A stretch of 64,000 bases of DNA from Choanephora cucurbitarum (Eukaryota > Mucoromycota > Mucoromycetes > Mucorales > Choanephoraceae), in assembly GCA_025331435.1 (NCBI GenBank), contig JAIWNI010000067.1, forward strand, positions 91,554 through 155,553. Reading direction: 5' to 3'. Below the pieces are notes generated by a model. The model had not been told where the DNA came from. It searched no databases and worked only from the letters and a program-made list of their open reading frames with translations. The translations under genes and the position numbers were made by a program. This document shows positions 22,364-34,312 of the stretch, piece after piece. Each line of letters opens with the position of its first letter. The first letter of the stretch is position 1.

Positions 22364-23455
22364 ATGGAACAATACAGTGATACTTGTAAGTTTTCATATT
22401 TAGCAAAGGCACTCACTATTCTTCTTGGTCGAGCTTACTGTCTTAAATGAAGTAGAAGACGGACAACTTTCACCAATGGAAACAGATCGCCCCACTTCAG
22501 TAAGATCACGGATAAGAATGTACACATAAGTTATATACACCTTTAAAAAAAAGGAAGGAGTGGCGCGCGCGAGACAGAGAGAGAGAGAGAGAGAGAGTGT
22601 GTGTGTGTGTGTGTGTGTGAATGGGAATGAAGATAGTGTTTTTTATACAGGACAGAATGTGATAAACCAAAATTATAATATTTTTAGTGGATAAATTGGT
22701 TTTGCTCGAGAAAGAGAAATAAGTATTATGTGGAAGTAGCCGAAAGTTTTATCGAAGATCCATTTAATTTGATTGGTCTCAGTGTGCATATTTCTATGTA
22801 TAAGGAAACACTAGAAGTCATTTTGGACTTGGAACCAGACGATGCCATGTACAATCGAGTGCCTGACTTGAGCTTATTGGAGCCTTCAGCAGAAATGTTA
22901 TATGGTCTAATTCATCAGCGATATATCTTGACAAAGGAGGGCATGCTTTCAATGGTACATGTTGACTTTTTTTAGCTTTTTTTTCCTAACTAATTTTTTT
23001 TCTTAGTTTGAGAAATATATGACTGGAGATTTTGGAAAATGTCCCCGTGTCTATTGCAATGATCATTACCTGTTACCCTGCGGTCAACATGACTTACCGA
23101 AACAGAGTCCAGTTCGTCTTTACTGTCCAAACTGCAAAGACATCTATATACCAGCAAATCCGAAGCATCATGGTATTGATGGTAAAAAAAATCAGTGTAT
23201 AGAACAATAGAGATGCTCTAACTTACGTCATTTCTAGGTGCTCACTTTGGAACTACATTTCCTCATCTATTTGTACAGGCATTTCCAGAATGCATCAAAT
23301 ATGTCGAACCAAGTATCTATATGCCCAAGATCTTTGGTTTTCGAGTGAGCGAACTGTCTGACGTTGGCCCTCGTATGCAATGGCTGAGAATGATTACAGA
23401 AGAACAAGACAACGAAAACAGACATTTATTAACAGATGAAGATGAATGTGAATAA
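22364..23455 (+). CDS. CKB1: casein kinase 2 regulatory (beta) subunit
   Basis: The regulatory subunit of the CK2 tetramer, which stabilises the catalytic alpha subunits and selects substrates. Exons: 22364-22385, 22453-22499, 22688-22954, 23007-23181, 23238-23455; about 242 aa, all phases joining. The family signature begins in exon 3 with WINWFCSRKRNKYYVEV, then ESFIEDPFNLIGL. The acidic loop is LDLEPDD, and LIHQRYILTKEGM follows. The zinc-binding dimerisation module is CPRVYC ... LYCPNCKD, followed by H-FGTTFPHLF and PKIFGFRV. In the zinc module the usual L-P-I-G is L-P-C-G here, adding a third Cys. The gene ends 9 bp from the convergent bHLH gene. Which of the two yeast beta paralogues it corresponds to is not decidable. 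Confidence 0.95.
22562..22620 (+). repeat. (GC)n(GA)n(GT)n compound microsatellite in intron
   Basis: A short GC run, then about 13 GA units and about 12 GT units, lying within the second intron (22500-22687) of the CK2 beta gene. It explains why that intron is much longer than its neighbours. Confidence 0.9.
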
Positions 23456-23464
23456 TGATAAAGT

Positions 23465-24932
23465 TTAGGTTTTATTCTCTAGTAACGATTTGAGTCTCTG
23501 AATTTCTTCTTCCATACTGGACAATTTTTTATCTTTTTGTTTCGAGTCGTTTTTCAAACGCAAGATGTATTCGTAAGAATGTTGTAATAGTAACACTTTG
23601 CTCATGAACCGAACTTCCTTTTCTTTTTCTTCGTGTATGACCTCATCGGATTTTGACAGCTCAGGCTGCAACTTGGCTTCGGCCACTAAGACTTCTGTAA
23701 TTTCCTTTCGTAGTGAGTCAAAGCTCTGTTTAAGTGTATCTCTTCTTCTCTGCTCAGCAACTTTGTGCGCCGATCGTCGATTCTCCAAGCCTACATTGTT
23801 GGCGGCGATAATAGGCACACTGGCTCGCAGATCGGGCTGTAAAAATGGAGAGAGAAGAGGCTTTAGTGTACGTGGAGATGGTGCTAATTTCCTTTTTTTA
23901 GTTGCCAGAGCATTCGTGGGCAGTGAAGTAGATCTTGCCATTGGTGTCCCTGATAGATCCCCATGAAGCCCAACAGCTGCAGGTGGTAATGAAGGCATCA
24001 AATCAACCACTGCCTTATCTGATTCTTGTTGATGACTCGGCAGAGTTGCCGACGCGACGCCCAAAGATGGATGAAGATGATGACTCATCCTCATAAGAGA
24101 TGCTGGAGTAGCAGGTATAGTAGGTAAAGTAGGATGGTTTTGTGAAGAATGAAGTTGAGGACTGGCCAGAGCAATCTGTTGTCTTAAGCTGGGTCTCTTT
24201 TTATTATTGATGGTGGGAATAGGTGATGGAGGAGCCTGTTGGCGTTTGGAGTACATGACTAATGGACTCTTTTTGTAATTAGGCGATATGGCAGGTGAGG
24301 TCTTCATTTGATCTCGTAAGAGTTGTTGTTTAGCTTCAATATGAGCCAGTTGTTGTTGAAGACTAGTGGTATCTTGAAGTGTGTTGGCTTGCTCATCCTG
24401 GTATGTTGCATCAAGCAGGGTACTGCTATCAGGTGCAAGTGCTGGTGAGCTTAGGGGCGTAAAGTAGTGTTCATTAATAGGCGAGTCTCGAAAATGTTGA
24501 ATTTCAGTGTAGTTTGGTGTAATGGCTGGTGAAACAAGAGGTACTAGTAACTCCTATTGAAAGGTATAAGGGTAAAAAACAACCAAATTAGGATTTCTCT
24601 CACCACTTTCAGAAAAAAATTGTTTGCTTTTTTTTTACCTCCAAGTTTTCAACGCACGGATGTATCAAGGGAGTGCAATAGTTTGGTGTTCCCAAAGGCG
24701 TCAATAAAAAGTTCTGAGATGGAAATGAGCTGGCGCCCATTGCTGAAATAGGATGTGCAACAGAGTCATTAGAAGAGAACAAGTCAAGAGCAGAATTCAT
24801 TAGATTCTCTTTATATGTTGTCTGAAAACTAGCGTCTGGCTCAGCTTGATCTACTGACTGAGCAAATGTCATGAAAGAAGGGTTTGTTAGGCCTTCATTG
24901 TTTTGTGTGTCAAAAAAGATATCAAAATCCAT
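23465..24932 (-). CDS. bHLH transcription factor
   Basis: Exons on the minus strand 24932-24639 and 24553-23465, about 460 aa. The N-terminal half is Ser/Pro/Gln-rich, with repeated short T-P-L/S-P motifs (for example LLTPLGTPNYCTPL and FTPLSSPAL), and probably serves activation or kinase docking. The DNA-binding domain is near residues 350-435: the basic region RRSAHKVAEQRRRDTLKQSF has the H-x3-E-x2-R-R pattern that contacts an E-box (CANNTG). Then come helix 1, a long charged loop (KLQPELSKSDEVIHEEKEKE) and helix 2 (FMSKVLLLQHSYEYILRLK). The end is a heptad-like coiled coil. Relatives in Mucoromycota are mostly uncharacterised. The stop codon lies 9 bp from that of CKB1. Confidence 0.88.
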
Positions 24933-27900
24933 GAGTTATATTGGAAACAGAGAAAAAAAAAAAGAAGCAAAAAACAAGAAAAAAAAAAGAAGAGAGGAAG
25001 AAAATACAGAAGCTTGCAGCCCTTTTGTAGGCACTCAGTTCTTTTTTTAAGGTTAAGCTCTAAACAGCCAAATCCCTAAATCGAAATAGAAAGCTTAAAA
25101 TATAATATGAACAACTGATTGGTTAAAATGACTAAGAAGAAAAAAGGAAGGGCATCTATTCATGGATGTCATTGAAAGTTGGCTACACAACATAAGGCAG
25201 TATATCACAGAGTAACACCAAGTCATGGTTTATAGGGCACATAAACATTGTCTCTTTGAGGCATCATCTTTGCTATTTTGTTCTTCCCGCTCGTGCAGAT
25301 CACCTTTTTTACTTTGGCTGATTTGAAAATGGCTATAGCTTTAGGTCGCGTACCGAATACGGAAAAGAAAAAACTAAAAAAGAAGAATTAAGTTTTAGTC
25401 TGATACGTAAACGATGACAAAGAAAGTCGAGAGCGGAATAGTTTCATTCTGGCGAAGTGTATAAGCTGCTCCCTTTGGCCCTTCTTTTCTACTAGGTTTG
25501 ACAAAGTAACCTAAACAGAACATAAAGAGAGATTTACTAAAAAAGTAAAAATTTTCGGGAATTGCTTTAACGCTTCTTGTTCTCCGAAAGAGCATTTCTA
25601 GCTATACAGTAGGTGCGTGTGCGTCCTTTATAGCTTGTTATCCGAAAACTGTTTTGCTAGACTTGTTTACATAGGTTGCTTGCTTTATAGCATAATGGAA
25701 ATGGGCATACATAATTTGAAAAGTACAAAAGGCTACGTTTATGATGCGCTCCTTCTTTATGACATGAACGTCAGGGCTAAGGTGAGAAAGGAAATTGTAA
25801 AGAAACCGGTTTAGTATTATTGCTTAGTCAAATATTATTTTGGTCCTTTTACATCAAGCCCTTTTAAGCAACTATTTCATAATGAATCAATAAGGCATAT
25901 GTGCGACCTTAAAAAAAAAGAGTATGAAATATTAATCCGAAGAAAAGGTTATTTTTTTGGGTCTTTGAGCAACAAAAGCATTGCTACTTGACATAAATAG
26001 GTACGGCTTTTGAATTCGATAAAGGTATGATCTAGCCCTGCGCAATTTGAAGGACTAGATAATACTTAAAGCAAGATGATTTACTCTTTGGTTTCGTGCA
26101 GAAAAAACGAGAGAAACATCTTATGGTATGAGGCTATTGTCCTATGTCCCACAGTCAACCATTCAAAACACGAACAAAAACCCTTGTGTACAACAGTTTC
26201 TCAGAAAAAGATTCTAATAGTCTTCTTTAGGCAATCTTTTTCAATTCTTTTCATTGAGGATAAAAAAGAATTTAGAAGTAAAACAAGAATGACACACACT
26301 GTAAAACGATTAATATATGAGAGAGCATTGTCTAGGCTGATCCAGAGGCCTCCAGAGTAAAGCCATCATTCTTTTATTCTTCATCTGAATACGGCTTATA
26401 AATAGCAACATTGTATGTATATAGATTTTAATAAGTATCACCAATAGAAAACAAGATATCGTTCCCAAGATTGGTTTATTTTTGTGGAAATAGCTAGGTA
26501 ATATTGCATCTGAGAAAATAAATCAAATAGATATTGTTCTATTAAATAGAAAGCAGATACAGAGTCGGCTTACTGCGAAGGATCGAAAAAGACATCCTTT
26601 TAAGCGTTCTTTTGCCTTACCTTTTGAGAAACTTATTTATGTCTGTCAAAAGACTTTCAGACAGTAATAGACTTGAGTTAATTGCAGGAAGGATGAAAAA
26701 AACTTATTTGACAAGAAATCGCTTTCAAAAGAAAAGAACAAGCTGACTTACTTATAACCGCATTAGACCAGATTGTGTATTAACTCTTTACCTAGTAGTT
26801 CAGTAGATCATGCATTAAAGTTGTCCAAATGCTCAACTATAGTAAAGGCCATAATTGACAAGCTGTCAATTAGTTTTTACTAGTTGATCCTATCACATCA
26901 ATTCAAAGAAAAAACAATAGATTCTTTCTTGTTTGTTGCACCTAAGTCTGATTATTACCAAGACTTATTATATTAGTATCACCTTAATTGTTAAGAAAGC
27001 GTGATGGTAATACAGATGAGCATTTTGAATTTAAAAGAAGAAGAAACATGCCGCTCTTTTTTTTTTGTGTTGCTGGAAGAGGAATTAATCAAACTACTAG
27101 TGCTTTTCAAACAGGCCTTTTTTTTGTAAAGAGTATAATGTTAGGCTGGGAGTACTTTCAGAGTATGAACGGCTACCAAAAAAAGTATTGATAGTTGTAC
27201 TTGACGGTAAAGACATTACACTTGGTACCAAATTGGCTATTTGTGATATATCAAATACCTTAAAGAAAGTGGCGATAAATTAGTTTGGCAGTGCCCAGTT
27301 ATTTCGTCTCTGGCCATAAAATAGTTAGATGGTCATTTTAGCAGACAATGTGACCACAGTCGATCAGAAAGCATCACAAAAGAAATACATCTACTTCTTA
27401 CCAGATAAAGTAGATTTTCCTAAAGAGAAAAATAAACAATCTCAGGATAACAACACATATTTATACGCTATTTCGTTCAGGTATAGCTGTTCTCCTGTAA
27501 GACTGTGCAAGCGTGTTCTAACCAAGACCACACACGATGAGCTCCTTTATTTTGAAGCTGTATGAAACTGAAGGCGGAAAATAATGCACATGATACCTCT
27601 AAACTGTTGACCACTATGTTTTCAACCTTTTGTCTCTAATACTCCTATGCTTTACTGCCTTCTTTTTTGCCTGTGATTTGATCTCTTTATCTGCTTTCTC
27701 AATTTAAAAAAACATAAAAAAATATAAAAAATCTAATTCAGGTTGTATTGATATCCATAGCATACATTTGGGTTTACAACTATATCTGATTAACGTTATT
27801 TTTTTACTATACAGAATACGACAAGATATTTAGGTGAAAATTTAGTAGAGAACTTTAAAAGAAAAAGAGAAAAAAGGTAATGAAGCCGGCCTTTAAGCCA

Positions 27901-30900
27901 CTAGCAGTTATTAGGAATCTTCGAAGCATGTACTAATAACTTGACATGTTATAGGTTCTTTTCTCTATCTCTCTGTCTCCCTTTCTCTCTTTTTCTTTTG
28001 GGTTTCAATGCCCCATGAGGAATTAAACTGAATTTTGCTTTCCAAAACGAGTAAAAGTCAGCACAAGTTAATCATACTAAAGAAATCAAAAAAGAGATAA
28101 AGCAAAATTTGAAGTAAGTGAGTCAGACTATGAAGTAACATCTTTTGTTTTTTAGTGTAATCTAGAGATGAATACAACATCGGCTATTGCGTGTTTGATT
28201 CGTAAGATCAATTTTGAGAGTATTGCAATCAAGATAGGTGGAACCTACTGTTCTTTAAATCAGTGGAAAAGCATAATTGTTTGTGTAATGATACACAGTG
28301 CAAGTGATAAACTTCATAAATAGTATTGTAGTAAATGACTCTCATGCTCAAAGTCTTGAACCTATCAGTTACATAAAATTCTCGAGTAGACTGCCAACGT
28401 AGATGCAGTACAAGATGCCTGTTTCATTCACTAATTGACAAGTGGTGGATAGTCTATACATTTTTAGGTGAATAAAAACAATTGTCTTCTCTCCTCATAC
28501 ATACAGCTTAATATTAAATGCCACTCTATTCAATAGCTTTACTCATTGCTTAAGGATCTCTTCACCCTCTTTTTTTTATCTTTTTTGTGCCTTGCATTTA
28601 ACAAGCCAACTAGGGAGTACTTGTCAGCCAGTTTAAAGTTATAAACCTGATAGATCTCACTTTTTTTTCTGGAAACATCAGTAAGTCAGTTTACTCTAAA
28701 ATACAAAAAAGCAATACTCAAGCCAATATACCCAAGAAAAAAGATACTTTTCAAAACAAAGCAGGAATATGAACGACTGAGTATACTTGCAAACATTGAA
28801 GTAACCATACAATAATGCTCCTTTGTCAAAACTATGGTTAACGATCAACTTTTTTGCTGAGTTATCACATATAAGTACGATTAGAACAGATCTAAAGTCG
28901 AATTTGAGAGTCAATTGATGAACAAATCAAAGGTCACTAACATCAACCTAGAAATAAAGAGCAGATAGGAAAAGAGGAAGTGAATTTAAGTTTGTGAAGC
29001 CAAGCAAGCCTTTTCTTTTTGGACAAAAAAAATTGGTTTGTAACCTTGTAAAAAAGGAAACTAGGGTAACGCTATAAGAATGAAATAAAATGAACAATGG
29101 ACAAAACAAATCAAAAGAAGCAATTCATTGTACTTTGTTGTCAAAACAGTTTTCTTTTGTGTTTGCTCATTCATTTTTAAGCTTAAACTCTGTTTGATAT
29201 TCACACATAAGATAGATTGTTATACAATAGCCAATATTGGAATCCGTTGTTCAAAAAAGTTTTCTAAAACTTGTTTGAGGCGCAAGAGTACAACACATGC
29301 GATGACAGTTTGTGAAACACCAAGCGGTACAATGTGTCTTTTTTTTCGCACGCTTTAGCTTTTAAGCAAGTGTGAGCTTAACGGAAATGTATGTTGCAAT
29401 TTTCAAATCACATCCGCTCCAATCAACAAAATCCTTAATTGAGAAGTAAAATAATTAAATGCTGGCAATTAATGAAATAAGTTGGCAACAACTGTAAGCT
29501 ACATTCTCAAGTGTCTGAGCAAGTCAAACCAAAGAAATGACCAATCAATACATCCTCAATCAATCATATCGCCAAAAACTACGCACTAAATAGTTGTTCT
29601 TGCCTATTTTCTGCTCCCTTCTTCACAGAAACGGCCAAAAGGCATCATCAACAGCAATATAAACTCATTTTCTGATTGATTATCAATTTAAAGTTTCTTT
29701 GGTACGGACATGAAATCAATCAGTTTGAAGGAGTCGATTGATCTGAGCATAATTAACTTTTAATCATGCAGAATAAGTGACATTTATTATGTGCTTAATA
29801 AGAAGCAAATTGTCAAGTCTGTTCGAAGAACAACGCCCTTTGAGTTGGGTATTCGCGGACAGCAAGGTCTCCGTGAAGCCTGTGAAATTTGTAAACTTGC
29901 GGGTGACTTTGTTCATCAGATATCATTCAAGCCAAACTGGTGCCTGATTCTGGTACCAGTACGAAAAGATGTTAACAGAGTTAATCTATCAAGATGAAAA
30001 TAGTTAGTGGCTCCTAAACATTGAGTAGTTACGGATGAATCTTAGTGACTTGAAGCACATTAATCAACAAAATTAATATTCGAGATGTAAAGAAAGCCTG
30101 CATACAGCAGTTGTTCAATTTAACAGTGTCTGGCATAAAATGTGTTTGGTATAAAAGTGCAGTCCTTCGACTTGATAATCGCTTCAAGCGCTAGAACACC
30201 ATTTGATTTAAGAGTATGCCTAACATAAGAGTACATTTCTCAAGACCATGAACACTCTTAAATAAAGCGAATGTTGTGTATTGAAAAAAAAGAAAAAAAA
30301 CTTGAAACAGTATACATATATTGTCTATTATCAAAACATGCGAGCATTTTGTTTAGATATATAAGTATAGATGATGTTATGCTTAGCATACTATAATATC
30401 AATTTCATCGAGTCAAAGTCTATATGCATACATACAATAAAGCCATGGATTAGCGACATGTGTCAATTAATTCAAACAGTAATTGATCTTGTCCAAGTTA
30501 ATCACATCATGTTCCGTTTTGGCTTTCCTTGACCCAAAATCTGATATTGCGTCTCGGTCACTTGTGATGTCATTTAAAAGCGTCAGTTCCATAACGATCC
30601 TGCTAAAGCTTTTTGATTTTCATAGGGTATGTGCTTGACCATTTATAGCTCAAGTTGAGATGGGCCAATTGCTCCTTAAAGGTATTTCTAGATGACGTAA
30701 AGAAGTGGTATTCTTGACTTTTGTTTTTTATTTTGCATATAACGACAAAAAATTGATTGCGCATATTTCGCAAGTCCCCTCTTGCCTCAATGTCATGTTT
30801 GAAAGAAATAAGATTAGATGAGAAACGAGTTGCTAATCATCTCGATGACTAAAATAACGCTAATAGCAAGTAAAGTCTCTCTGTATTAGAAAAGCTTGTT

Positions 30901-31333
30901 TTGCTCTTGTTATTTTTGATGCATCAAACAAACCAATTCTACTACTTTTTTTTGAGTGCTAAAGTGGTTTAGTTGTCATGTCATATATCACTATACTTGA
31001 ACTGATATGCTTGCTTACTCAAAACAAATCATGCTTTCTGTGAGAGCCAACTCAAACCAGTTAATGTTACATCTTAAATTTTACTCATATAGGTTGTGAG
31101 TTAAACAACACTTTCTCAAAATACAAAGGAAATACTTTTTCCAATATTCTTCAGCTGCTACTATTAATCATTCTTCTGCTTGGATTGGTTCATCTTTGAT
31201 ACACTAAGAGAGAGCTTTGTGTATTTGGTGCCACTGTCATTTACCAAATAGAAAAAAAAAGGGTATTTATTAACCCTTACATTCTTTTTTTTTTGGGTAA
31301 TGGTGTAACTTCCTTTAAGAACACATGAGAGGT
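24933..31333. other. 6.4-kb gene-poor AT-rich block
   Basis: No gene, RNA or repeat array could be supported. The first ~150 bp are the A-rich leader of the bHLH gene. Open frames are short, lack domains and have no splice-compatible neighbours (for example 26076-26360 + and 29791-29997 +). Sequence is AT-rich with frequent short A/T runs. The block could hold regulatory DNA, a highly divergent gene with many introns, an unannotated non-coding RNA or old element debris. Confidence 0.5.
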
Positions 31334-34312
31334 TTAAGCCTTAGTGCCATTGAACTGTCTATCAGCCTGTCGTTTGACAAGATAGTTCAGTTTATCCATC
31401 ACCTCCTCCAGCTTCATTTTGCGCTCTTGTAAATCCAGATGTTTCTGAATGGGTGGATTTTCTCGTGCAAATTGTTGGATTTGACGACGATCCATCTCAT
31501 ATACTAATCGATTGTCTACTTCGCGCGGGAATTGAAAGAAGAATTCATTTAATAGTTCTACTTGTATAAACATGACAGCCTAAGCATAAGAATGACATAG
31601 ATTAGTATCATAGGGATATAGAGAAGTCAAAGGAAGGAAGAATAGTTACGGTATAGGTTAGCTTCTCTGCAACCACATTCAGGAACGCTTCAGGACAATA
31701 TTGTTTGTTCTCAGAAGATTTACATTGTCTGCTTTTCAATGCTGCAATACGGTATTTGAGTATCATAGCCCGGTCTCGAAGATAGATGGCTTCTTTTGCT
31801 TTTTCTAGTAATTTCGGATTATAGAATGACTTAACTTCCTCTTCCTCTTCTGCTTCCATCTTTTCTGTGTCTTTCAACTTCTCGATCTTTTCTTGACGGG
31901 TTTCTGAGTCAAGCACATAGTTTATGGCACTTTTGAGTTTCTTTTTTCCAACAGAATTTTTAATTGTATTGGCCATTTCCTCACACATATCAAGTTCTTT
32001 TTCTAATAAAGCAACTGAACGTTTGACACCTTCATTCCATTCGCTATCTGTCACTTCAACCTAAAAAAAAAATTTCGCAATACGTTAGACAAAACCCTAT
32101 CTGCGCAAAAAAAAAACAATCTCAGCTTTCTATCAAATGTTACCTCAAACTTGTATGGCTTGATTGTGTTTTCAACTTGATCGCTTGTTGCCACAAACTT
32201 GGTTCTCAGGATCTCACTTGCAAAATTCATGATCTGTTTTCTGGTATCAGGGTGATGGATGAAGGAATCTGCGTTTGCTAATCGTTCCATGTTACTCATC
32301 AATACGTCCACAACCAATTGTGTGGTGGCTCGACCAATACCGCTTTTAGTAAGAGCAGCGGCAGCAAAGTCCATCTTGTACAGCCAATAAATATCTTCCG
32401 AAGAGGCCTTTGGTAGTTCCGCAATCTTTGGATCACTCCAATACTGTTCGGCACAGATATCCAGTACTTTTTGCTCCAACATACTACGAACTTCATGACG
32501 TACTTGAGGCTTACCAAAGTTATTAGCAAAGTCCTTAAAGTCATGTTTAAGGCAATCCATGGTTTCAGCCACATAGGATTCAGCAGTAACTCTCCGGTCA
32601 TTGTATTGTACTTTGAATTGATATTTGGATTCCTCTAGTTCGCGTTGAACAGCATCCACAATGCTGTACAGCGATTTACCCATGCTTTGTTCTAACACGT
32701 TCATCAGCTTGTGTCTTAATGTAGATGTGCCTACTTGGATGTCGCGTTGATTGAACAGCAGATGAGATCGAAAATAAGCGTCTTCATTTTTCATCAATGC
32801 CTTTGTCATGTTGCCCTCTGTAGGTTGGCTAGGTGCTTTACAGACGACACCAATATATCCTAGATGAAGAGGATAGTCCGAATTTCGAAGGATAGCAGCA
32901 CCTACTTGAGGCGGCACTAAATCCATTTTAGTAATCACGCCAATAGTTCTAAGTCCAAGAGGATCCCATTTTCTACTTGCTCTCAAAGCAGGTGAATTGG
33001 CTAAATCCACATTAGCACTACATACAGCCAGGATGATGTTGGGACCACGAATATACTTTTCACAGAGCTCTTCGATTTTACTCTTAAGCGATTCAGGTTG
33101 ATTACGATTAGAAATTTGAATATAACCAGGCAGGTCGATTAAGGTAAGATCTGGCACGTTAGGAGAATAGACACGAAGTTCAATGGGTTTATCCGAAACA
33201 CATTCAGCCTCTGAAACAGCTAAATTCATATCCACTAATGTCTTTTGGATCTTCTTGAAATCATGAATTTTTCCTAATCCAAGTTGAGGGAATTCACCAT
33301 ACTCTTCTTCTTGGTTGGGTGTATGAATCAATGTCAATTCAATGGGTCTTCGTGTCACCATATTGTCGCCTCTACAAACAGATAAAGACAAAAGGTGGAG
33401 AAGTGGGGTCAGTTTTTCCGATGTAACTAGAAGGAAACAAAACTTACTTACTTAGGCAAAAATTCATGTCCGACAATAGCTTCAAGTACAGAACTCTTGC
33501 CAGAACTCTGAGAGCCAATGACAACAATGCTAGGTAGCTTTAGTGTTTCGTTGTGGTCAATCGACATCAATATAGTTCGAATCTCAATCAGTTTTTTGGT
33601 TAGAGTCATTAGTTGTTCGTCTTGAGCAGTAAACCCATAACCATTCTTCTTTTTCTTTTTGCTCTTTGGTTTTTCCTCTTCTTCTTCCTCTTCTTCACTT
33701 TCATTCAAGTACATTGACATGCCTGCTGCTGTTGCTACAGCTGCTGCCTTAGCTGCTGCATCATCTCCATCATTTTTGCCATTGTTATGATGACCATTTC
33801 CTTCTTTTTTCGAGGTCGTCTTAGATCCACTTATGGCCCTGGCTTCCTGTACCTTATCTGTCTTTGAAAACAAAAGTTGTGGAAACTTCAGTTGAATTTC
33901 AGATATACTTTCTATTGTTGATTGAAGAAAAGAATCTACAGCTTGAAAACTATTTTGAAGGAGCCCTCTGCTCTTGATGGCGATGTCTGTAATGAAGCAT
34001 AAGTCAGAATGACAACTAAATGCGTGTTTGAATTTTACCTTGTAATTTATTAGTGGCCATAGTAGCAGTTGTCAACGTGGCTCCAGCAACAATAGCAGGT
34101 AATCGTGTCGTTCTCAAAGCAGCTCTCGAGAAGGACAACATACTTGCTGATCGAACATGTGGTTGCAAGACAAGGGGGGTCTTGAGTTGGGAGGATGTAA
34201 GTGCTGTATTGTGTAATCGTGGAAGTGCATGGGTTTGTCTAATCGACCGAGAAAAAGTTGTTTGAGCTGAAAAGATGGCCCGTCTATTCGAACGGATCCA
34301 CTGTGATAACAT
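31334..34312 (-). CDS. MGM1: mitochondrial inner-membrane dynamin (Mgm1/OPA1)
   Basis: A GTPase that drives inner-membrane fusion and shapes cristae. Exons on the minus strand: 34312-34039, 33986-33452, 33371-32144, 32060-31650, 31579-31334; about 897 aa, close to yeast Mgm1 (902). The N-terminus is an Arg/Ser-rich, acid-free presequence ([20 protein letters not shown]), followed by a weakly hydrophobic segment near residues 70-90. Next is a disordered insert (Ala-rich, then eight Glu, then Lys-rich, residues about 130-170). The GTPase domain has GSQSSGKSS (P-loop), TRRP (switch Thr), DLPG and TKMD. The middle/GED-like region follows, with [20 protein letters not shown]. No classical PH domain is seen, as expected for this family. 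Identification is firm. Confidence 0.95.

Noticed and set aside
24933..31333. Centromere
   Set aside because: Gene-poor and AT-rich, but no characteristic repeats, no flanking LINE elements and no known motif could be identified by eye.
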